From: Lactiplantibacillus xiangfangensis
GTDB lineage: Bacteria; Bacillota; Bacilli; Lactobacillales; Lactobacillaceae
NCBI RefSeq assembly: GCF_001438845.1
Contig: NZ_JQCL01000035.1
Span: forward strand, 1-64,000
Direction: 5' to 3'
DNA length: 64,000 nt
A model generated the notes under the pieces. That model did no database searches. It was given only the letters and a program-made list of their open reading frames with translations, and was not told where the DNA came from. How positions within the stretch are numbered: the first letter of the stretch is position 1; each line of letters begins with the position of its first letter. The translations under genes were made by a program, and so were the position numbers. Positions 59,192-64,000 of the stretch are shown piece after piece.

Positions 59192-60292
59192 ATGAGTTTC
59201 TTCGTTAAAAGCAGTACCACCAGCGGCACGCATGATCCGGTAGCTGACGCCTTGGTTAGTTTATCAAGCAATGACCCGTATACGTTTGTGAGTGCGGCGG
59301 TGTTGCGTAATAGTGACATTTACGCGGCAATTAACATTATTGCGAGCGATATTGCCAGCAATCCGATTGTTTGCGATACGGCCATTTTTAACACGATGAT
59401 TAATCAGACCCCCAATAGCCAAATGGACGGCTACCATTTCAAATATGCGTTGGCGGCCAACCTGTTACTCAATGGCAATAGTTTTGCGGAGATTTTGCCT
59501 AATCATACGTTGAAATTGATTGCCAATAACCAATTGACAGTTGAACAAGATGACGTCAGTGGGGCGTTAACCTACACCTATACCCCGATTGGTGGTAACA
59601 GTCGTCAGATCGCGCCTAATAACATTTTACATTTTAAATATTTCACCAAAGACGGCGTATCGGGAATTAGTCCGTTATATGCCTTGAAAGATGAACGCCA
59701 GATTCAGTCGGCCGGCAATAAATTGCTAACCGGCTTTTTTACTGCTGGTGTGCACGGCACCACGATTATTAAAGTCCATCAATCTGATTTAGGGCCGGAA
59801 GCTAAGGGCAATATTCGCAACCAGTTTGATGAAGCCAATACGGGTGACAACGCGATCAACACGATTGTGACCGATGACACGATGGATATTAGTAACTTAT
59901 CCTTAAATACCGATGTGTTAAAACTGGTCAACTCGAATGACTGGACGACCCGACAAATTGCTAAGGCCTTTGGCTTACCACCGGAGCGCTTAGGGGTTGA
60001 GAACGATCATTCTAACCAAGAGCAAAGTGGCGTGCAGTATCTACAAGGGACGTTGCAACATTACTTTGATAGCTTTACCAGCGAGCTGTCGTTCAAGTTT
60101 GGTCATGACTTTACGTTTAATACGGACAAGCTATTGAGCCTTGATCCGCAAACGCAACAAGCCCAAGCGGTGGCTGGTTTCACTGGCGGCGTTATGAGCC
60201 GTAACGAAGCTCGGGCCAAGATTGGCTTGCCACCAACTGACGATGGCAATATTTTCTTAAACTTACAAAAGAATGGAGTGACTAATTCATGA
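59192..60292 (+). CDS. Phage portal protein
   Basis: A 366-residue HK97-family portal. It forms the dodecameric gate at one capsid vertex. Typical segments are SDIYAAINIIASDIASNPI, LLLNGNSFAEI and PPERLGVENDHSN. The next gene starts 4 bases before its stop. GAGGTG precedes the ATG. Confidence 0.93.
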   Translation: MSFFVKSSTTSGTHDPVADALVSLSSNDPYTFVSAAVLRNSDIYAAINIIASDIASNPIVCDTAIFNTMINQTPNSQMDGYHFKYALAANLLLNGNSFAEILPNHTLKLIANNQLTVEQDDVSGALTYTYTPIGGNSRQIAPNNILHFKYFTKDGVSGISPLYALKDERQIQSAGNKLLTGFFTAGVHGTTIIKVHQSDLGPEAKGNIRNQFDEANTGDNAINTIVTDDTMDISNLSLNTDVLKLVNSNDWTTRQIAKAFGLPPERLGVENDHSNQEQSGVQYLQGTLQHYFDSFTSELSFKFGHDFTFNTDKLLSLDPQTQQAQAVAGFTGGVMSRNEARAKIGLPPTDDGNIFLNLQKNGVTNS

Positions 60293-61824
60293 AACAAGAC
60301 CGACGGTTAACGATTGACGCCGAATTGCGAGCACAAACGCCGCAGCCAGAAACACCCGAAGACGGGCCAGCTGAAAATTCAGCAGACCCGCAACCTAAAG
60401 ATTCCCAAACAAGCAAGGGCAAAACAATTAGTGGTTATGCAATTGTATGGAACTCACCAAGTAAAGACTTAGGCGGCTTCACTGAGGTTGTTACCCCTAA
60501 GGCCCTTGATGGTGTCGATTTATCAAACGTTCTTATGCTTAATAACCACGACTATACCCAAGTGTTAGCCAGTACCAAGGCGGGCACATTAACGTTAGAA
60601 ACGGACGACAAGGGGCTACATTTCACCGCACAGTTGCCGAATACGTCGTTTGCTAATGATGTTTACGAAGAAGTTCAAAGTGGGAACGTTGATTCCTGCT
60701 CATTTGGCTTTGATAGTGACGACGACACCGACGAATGGACTAAAGATGATGGCGGTAATATCACGCGCACCATTAATCAAGTTAAGAGTTTGTTCGATGT
60801 GTCAGTGGTAGCTGTTCCCGCTTATGACGATACAAATGTGCAAGTTGACACCCGTAGCTATGAAAAATTTATTAACCAAGAAAAGGAGCCTGACAACATG
60901 GCAAAACAAACAATTATTGATCCCAATGACAATAGCAATGAAAACAAGACCGGTATTCCCGCCTTTGAGCAATATGTACGAAGCCACGGTGAAACCCGAG
61001 ACGGCTTGAATACGAGTGGTGCCAGTGCGGTTATTCCCAAGGAACTAATTACCCCTGTTTTCCAATTAAAGCAATCCACCTACAATCTCGCCCAATATGC
61101 AACGGTTAAGCAAGTTTCTAGTGGTTCTGGGACTTATCCTATCTCGACTAGTCGACAATCAGCTGTACTGGCTACTAAGGAAGAACTCGCTGATATTGCG
61201 GACGTTAACGCGAATATGTTTACGGAAGTGCCATTTGATGTAAAAACCCGGGCGGGTAAGATCGCCTTATCTAACGAGGTCGTAGAAGATGCCGAAGTGG
61301 ATATTGTGAGTGAAGTTAAGGCTCAATTACAACAACTCGTTGATAATACGGACAACACGCAGATCATGGGACTGTTAACGGGTAGTAGCTTTGCTAAAGC
61401 AACGGCCACCAGTATTGATGATCTTAAAAAGATTTTCAACGTGACGTTAGATCCCGCCTTGAGCAAAATGTGGCTAGTGAACCAATCCGGGTTCAATTAC
61501 CTTGATACACTCAAAGATTCCGAGGGTCGTTACCTATTACAGCCGAACCCAACGGCACCCAGTGGTTTCACCTTATTAGGGGCACCAGTCGTCATGATCA
61601 GTGATAAGTTACTGGCTAACAATGCGGACGGGACGTTCCCAATGATTGCGGGGGACTTATCACAAGCGGTGGCTGTTTTCCGGCGTAACCAAGTAACTGC
61701 CCAATGGGACAAGTTCGACCAGTTCAGTCAAGGACTTTCCGTCATTGTGCGGAATGATTATGAAGTGATTGATAAGACCGCTGTAATCAACGTGGCGTTA
61801 GGAGCCGCAACTGCTGGTAAATAA
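60289..61824 (+). CDS. Fused prohead protease and HK97-type major capsid protein
   Basis: One 511-residue frame. Residues 45-175 are a U35 prohead protease with His87 (NNHDY) and Ser138 (DSCSFGF). After a linker (about 185-230) comes an HK97-fold capsid domain (SGASAVIPKELITPVFQL onward, ending INVALGAAT). In most phages these are two genes. An internal ATG at residue 204 has a good Shine-Dalgarno site, so both fusion and free capsid protein are likely made. Confidence 0.9.
   Translation: MKQDRRLTIDAELRAQTPQPETPEDGPAENSADPQPKDSQTSKGKTISGYAIVWNSPSKDLGGFTEVVTPKALDGVDLSNVLMLNNHDYTQVLASTKAGTLTLETDDKGLHFTAQLPNTSFANDVYEEVQSGNVDSCSFGFDSDDDTDEWTKDDGGNITRTINQVKSLFDVSVVAVPAYDDTNVQVDTRSYEKFINQEKEPDNMAKQTIIDPNDNSNENKTGIPAFEQYVRSHGETRDGLNTSGASAVIPKELITPVFQLKQSTYNLAQYATVKQVSSGSGTYPISTSRQSAVLATKEELADIADVNANMFTEVPFDVKTRAGKIALSNEVVEDAEVDIVSEVKAQLQQLVDNTDNTQIMGLLTGSSFAKATATSIDDLKKIFNVTLDPALSKMWLVNQSGFNYLDTLKDSEGRYLLQPNPTAPSGFTLLGAPVVMISDKLLANNADGTFPMIAGDLSQAVAVFRRNQVTAQWDKFDQFSQGLSVIVRNDYEVIDKTAVINVALGAATAGK
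60898..61824 (+). CDS. Major capsid protein from internal start (nested)
   Basis: In the fusion frame AAAGGAG lies 9 bases before an ATG at 60898. Translation there would give a 308-residue protein starting MAKQTIIDPNDN that contains the whole capsid domain. The fused protease could be incorporated in small numbers and clip itself off. Spacing and position support real use, not proven. Confidence 0.55.
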   Translation: MAKQTIIDPNDNSNENKTGIPAFEQYVRSHGETRDGLNTSGASAVIPKELITPVFQLKQSTYNLAQYATVKQVSSGSGTYPISTSRQSAVLATKEELADIADVNANMFTEVPFDVKTRAGKIALSNEVVEDAEVDIVSEVKAQLQQLVDNTDNTQIMGLLTGSSFAKATATSIDDLKKIFNVTLDPALSKMWLVNQSGFNYLDTLKDSEGRYLLQPNPTAPSGFTLLGAPVVMISDKLLANNADGTFPMIAGDLSQAVAVFRRNQVTAQWDKFDQFSQGLSVIVRNDYEVIDKTAVINVALGAATAGK

Positions 61825-61856
61825 TCGTACCCACTTTTGGGCACGGCTATACAAAG

Positions 61857-61924
61857 GGGTGTCCATTTTAGACACCCCCTATACATAAATTAAAACTAAG
61901 GGGGGCACGATTCGTTACCCCCCT
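61857..61924. repeat. Two hairpins between capsid and connector genes
   Basis: GGGGTGTC/GACACCCC (61857-61879) and AGGGGGG/CCCCCCT (61899-61924). Neither has a T-run on the plus strand. They may stabilise the capsid message or dampen read-through. Confidence 0.6.
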
Positions 61925-61940
61925 AAAAAGGAGTGATTAC

Positions 61941-62210
61941 ATGGCTGTAACCGTTGATGATATTAAACTAAGCCTGCGAATTGATGTGACCGAAGATGAT
62001 CCAATGATTAAAAGCTATTTAGACGCCGCCGAGGACTATGTTCAGACGGCCGTTAGTGGAAGCAAAGATGTTTCTATGTACAAACAGTACGATTTTGCCG
62101 TGTCCTTGCTGACGCAATTCTGGTATCAAAACCGAGTAACTGATATGACAAAAACACCGTATCAAGTTGTCAGCATGATTCAACAACTGCGCGGCTTAGT
62201 AACCGGATAA
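61941..62210 (+). CDS. Head-tail connector protein (gp6-like)
   Basis: An 89-residue Phage_connect-type adaptor (VTVDDIKLSLRIDVTEDDPMIKSYLDAAEDYV, partly quoted) that attaches below the portal. It completes the head neck with the head-closure protein encoded upstream. AAGGAG precedes the ATG. No tail genes follow. Confidence 0.87.
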   Translation: MAVTVDDIKLSLRIDVTEDDPMIKSYLDAAEDYVQTAVSGSKDVSMYKQYDFAVSLLTQFWYQNRVTDMTKTPYQVVSMIQQLRGLVTG

Positions 62211-62225
62211 GTTTTAAAGTGAATG

Positions 62226-62241
62226 TGTTTCATGTGAAACA
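62226..62241. other. Near-parS sequence at the right part of the satellite
   Basis: TGTTTCATGTGAAACA matches parS at 15 of 16 bases. It lies between the connector gene and the ArpU promoter. Confidence 0.6.
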
Positions 62242-62248
62242 ATTATAA

Positions 62249-62333
62249 GTGAAAATATTTGTTTTAAGTGTTATAATATAAGTATTCATTGTGTTGATAT
62301 TAGTCGGAACGGGGTGTAATAGCCCCGTTTTTT
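62249..62333 (+). promoter_or_regulatory. Promoter, short leader and terminator before arpU
   Basis: GTGAAA (62249) and TATAAT (62272) are 17 bases apart. About 30 bases on, AACGGGG/CCCCGTT (62308-62329) with a T-run forms a terminator, 27 bases before the ArpU gene. The layout copies the leader before terS. Confidence 0.6.
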
Positions 62334-62359
62334 AATACATATATCTGGAACCAGAAAGT

Positions 62360-62728
62360 GTGATTCCAATGCGCCAAGATGTTAAGAAGATTTGTAATTT
62401 ATTAAAGCAATATGCCAAACTAAAACGTGACTTGACGGCTTTTAATCAAGTTTCTAGTCCCTCGTTCGATGGAGTATCAAGCCATAGCAGCCGAAACGGC
62501 ACTGAAAGCCGTCTGATAAACCATGTTGACCTGTCTTACCAGCTAAAAGAGGTCGAAGACGCCCTCAATGCAATTGATGATCCTCAATATCAATTTATCT
62601 TACATGATTACATTATTGAGAAACGTTTCAGCCGGAATGAAGCTTGTGAACAATTATCGGTTAGTACCAGTAAGTTTAATTATTTAAAAAACCGGGCACT
62701 TGAACAATTAAAAATAGGACTATCGTAA
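62360..62728 (+). CDS. ArpU-family late transcription regulator
   Basis: A 122-residue protein with an N-terminal coiled helix and a sigma-70 region-4-like helix-turn-helix (EKRFSRNEACEQLSVSTSKFNYL, partly quoted). ArpU proteins control late gene expression in Gram-positive phages. Start GTG 62360 or ATG 62369. In complete phages it lies before the packaging genes; here it follows the head genes. Confidence 0.8.
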   Translation: MIPMRQDVKKICNLLKQYAKLKRDLTAFNQVSSPSFDGVSSHSSRNGTESRLINHVDLSYQLKEVEDALNAIDDPQYQFILHDYIIEKRFSRNEACEQLSVSTSKFNYLKNRALEQLKIGLS

Positions 62729-62731
62729 TTA

Positions 62732-63460
62732 TTATCCTGGTTCCTGAAAAATATTATTCATTTTAGTGAATGCTATGTCGGTTAGTTGAGAATAATCTAT
62801 CAATTTTCCTGGGTCAGAACAAAAATAATTGAGTTGCAGACATAATCTGTACTCGTGCATCTGATTTTTTGAAGCCAAATTAGAAAAGTTACTTTTAAGC
62901 AATTCACTATACGGAATTGTTGTGTCTTTTTTTGGTAGACTTGCAGACAGTTTCATATCATAGTTTACCCAATTAGCATAAAACCAACAGTTATCGATTT
63001 TTGATAAGTAATCATTAACTAATGTAGCAAAGTTATCTGCTGATATAAATGACAGGCCACGGTTATTTGCTATGTCTGATTCTTTGATGTCATTTATAAA
63101 ATGGCTTGTAAAGGAGTCTGTTGTCAAATTTGCCATATCGAAATTATCAGTTATATCTGATCCACTTACGCCAATGTATGATAAATTATATAGACTAATT
63201 TTACTCTTTTCATCATCTAATTGATGAGTATCAAGGATAGTCTGGTTTCCAACATTAGTTGGATTACTTAGTACGGAACCATCTGTTTTGTCGAACATTC
63301 CAGTATTTGTACCGTCAGCAATGGCGGTTTTATGAAAGACTGAGGGCTTAGACAAGAAAAGCTTTTGATCTAAAGTATCTTGATAATTTGATTTACCGCC
63401 TTCACGTTTTTTTAAGTTGTCAGCCCTTATTAACATCACAGGCTTTTTATCAGTAGTCAT
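62732..63460 (-). CDS. Unrecognised cargo protein, 242 residues
   Basis: A minus-strand gene at the right end, convergent with arpU (3 bases between stops). The product is soluble, acidic-to-neutral, with no clear motif; segments include MLIRADNLKKREGGK, KTAIADGTNTGMF and NRGLSFISADNF. Codon use is more AT-rich than the head genes. AAAGGGAG lies 8 bases before the ATG at 63460. PICIs carry accessory genes, often anti-phage, in this position; function here is unknown. Confidence 0.75.
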   Translation of the reverse strand: MTTDKKPVMLIRADNLKKREGGKSNYQDTLDQKLFLSKPSVFHKTAIADGTNTGMFDKTDGSVLSNPTNVGNQTILDTHQLDDEKSKISLYNLSYIGVSGSDITDNFDMANLTTDSFTSHFINDIKESDIANNRGLSFISADNFATLVNDYLSKIDNCWFYANWVNYDMKLSASLPKKDTTIPYSELLKSNFSNLASKNQMHEYRLCLQLNYFCSDPGKLIDYSQLTDIAFTKMNNIFQEPG

Positions 63461-63506
63461 AAACATAACTCCCTTTAAAAACTTTATTTAAAGAAATTAT
63501 AGCACC

Positions 63507-63537
63507 AAAAAAACTGCTAACCAATTTGGCTAACAGT
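63507..63537 (-). terminator. Terminator upstream of the cargo gene
   Basis: On the minus strand ACTGTTAGCC / GGTTAGCAGT around AAATT is followed by seven T residues. It would block transcription entering from tRNA-Lys, insulating the cargo gene. Confidence 0.7.
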
Positions 63538-63557
63538 CACTGCCCCGCGCAAGTATT

Positions 63558-63585
63558 AAGTCACTGGAAACAGTGGCTTTTTTTG
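63558..63585 (+). terminator. Plus-strand terminator at the right end of the satellite
   Basis: AAGTCACTG / CAGTGGCTT with a GAAA loop and seven T residues. First plus-strand terminator I see after arpU, so late transcripts may run antisense over the cargo gene. Confidence 0.8.
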
Positions 63586-63592
63586 TTATATT

Positions 63593-63621
63593 TTTGGCTT
63601 ACCAATTGGCTTACTTTTACT
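63593..63621. repeat. Right copy of the 29-bp direct repeat (integrase arm site)
   Basis: Identical to 49473-49501, including two TTGGCTTAC boxes. It lies about 100 bases inside the right attachment core. Confidence 0.75.
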
Positions 63622-63666
63622 GAAAAAAGATGACATCTAATGACAACAATATTTGCGGTTAAAGTA

Positions 63667-63715
63667 CAAAAAAACCAGTAATCACGGTGTTTTTGACACT
63701 GCATGAAAACTGGTT
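63667..63715 (-). terminator. Element-borne terminator for tRNA-Lys
   Basis: On the minus strand AACCAG...CTGGTT with inner stem CAGTGTC/AACACCG-like and a seven-T tail. It follows the intact tRNA and lies inside the element, replacing the host's displaced terminator at 49327-49374. Confidence 0.75.
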
Positions 63716-63722
63716 AATGGTT

Positions 63723-63741
63723 TATGATGGGCAGTCAGGGG
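63723..63741. other. attR core (tRNA-Lys 3' end)
   Basis: A 19-base direct repeat identical to 49383-49401, overlapping the 3' end of the tRNA gene so that the tRNA remains complete. Confidence 0.88.
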
Positions 63742-63800
63742 ATCGAACCCTGGACCCACGGATTAAGAGTCCGTTGCTCTGCCAGCTGAGCTAACTGCCC
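63728..63800 (-). tRNA. tRNA-Lys (CTT)
   Basis: A 73-base cloverleaf on the minus strand: acceptor GGGCAGT/ACTGCCC, D arm TAGCTCAGCTGG, anticodon loop ACTCTTAATCC (anticodon CTT), T arm with GGTTCGATCC, discriminator A. Its 3' end is the integration target. Confidence 0.96.
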
Positions 63801-63827
63801 ATAAAATGTAACAACTCAACGAAAAAT

Positions 63828-63856
63828 ATAATATCATGAATTCGGGACTCTGGCAA
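63828..63856 (-). promoter_or_regulatory. Promoter of tRNA-Lys
   Basis: On the minus strand TTGCCA (63851-63856) and TATTAT (63828-63833) are exactly 17 bases apart, about 30 bases before the tRNA. Confidence 0.75.
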
Positions 63857-63936
63857 TACTATTTCTGAATTTTTTTTCAAAAGTTGCTAATTTTTATTAA
63901 AAAGATGGTGAAAACGATTACTTAAACGAACAGAGA

Positions 63937-63950
63937 ATTTCCCGGGAAAT
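63937..63950. other. Noc-binding site (NBS)
   Basis: ATTTCCCGGGAAAT, a perfect match to the 14-bp consensus bound by the nucleoid-occlusion protein Noc in Bacillus. It is intergenic at the window edge. It implies a noc gene elsewhere in the genome. Confidence 0.8.
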
Positions 63951-64000
63951 ACTAGAGCTACGGGGGTTTCTCTGCAAAGAAAGCTCACGTTATTTGTGAT

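Larger units (their letters stand above)
49383..63741. mobile_element. Capsid-forming phage satellite (cf-PICI-like), about 14.3 kb
   Basis: Bounded by a 19-bp direct repeat equal to the 3' end of tRNA-Lys. In order: minus-strand integrase and CI-like repressor; then plus-strand small HTH, small membrane protein, prim-pol, SF3 helicase, origin, head closure, HNH, TerS, TerL, membrane protein, portal, protease-capsid, connector, ArpU; then a minus-strand cargo gene. There are no tail, tape-measure, holin or endolysin genes. That content fits the published class of capsid-forming phage-inducible chromosomal islands, which build their own heads and borrow helper tails. A decayed prophage is the alternative, but all frames are intact. 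Confidence 0.85.

Overview
The window is the replication-origin region of a Lactobacillaceae chromosome, most likely a member of the Lactiplantibacillus plantarum group. The evidence is gene order (rpmH-dnaA-dnaN-S4 protein-recF-gyrB-gyrA-rpsF-ssb-rpsR-gdpP-rplI-dnaB), low-to-mid GC, LPQT sortase signals and the padR/padC phenolic-acid pair beside adhE. Species rank is inference from remembered gene order, not from a search.

Layout. 0-11 kb, mostly minus strand: adhE, a universal stress protein, divergent padR/padC, a FAH-family hydratase behind a T-box leader, GNAT, DegV, an XRE regulator with pepC, and lepB. 11-18.3 kb, minus strand: mnmG-mnmE, khpB(jag)-yidC-rnpA and rpmH. 18.3-20.4 kb is oriC, with DnaA boxes on both sides of dnaA and an unwinding site before dnaN. 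20.4-28 kb is the plus-strand dnaN / S4-recF-gyrB / gyrA block. 28.7-32 kb holds a large LPQT-anchored repeat adhesin. 32.5-38 kb carries rpsF-ssb-rpsR and gdpP-rplI-dnaB. 38.5-49.2 kb carries an MFS transporter, proBA, an OppA-type lipoprotein, a HAD phosphatase, pgmB with a GH65 phosphorylase, and a PNPOx-like protein.

49.4-63.7 kb is an integrated element of about 14.3 kb at the 3' end of tRNA-Lys(CTT). It has a tyrosine integrase, CI-like repressor, small HTH protein, prim-pol and SF3 helicase with an iteron-like origin, then HNH, TerS, TerL, portal, a protease-capsid fusion and a connector. It has no tail, holin or lysin genes. This is the gene content of a capsid-forming phage-inducible chromosomal island, a satellite that would need tails and lysis from a helper phage. 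An unrecognised minus-strand cargo gene sits at its right end.

The most unusual signal outside the element is a family of structured intergenic repeats at three loci (about 16.1-16.7, 28.1-28.3 and 38.0-38.45 kb). Each unit is a long outer stem enclosing three hairpins. The stems differ in sequence between copies but stay paired, and the junction sequences are conserved. At two loci the units occur as an inverted pair in the same relative order. I do not recognise this family.

Chromosome-organisation sites are also visible: two perfect 16-bp parS sites (5557 and 39792, the second inside a coding region), two near-parS sites inside the satellite, and a perfect Noc-binding palindrome at 63937.
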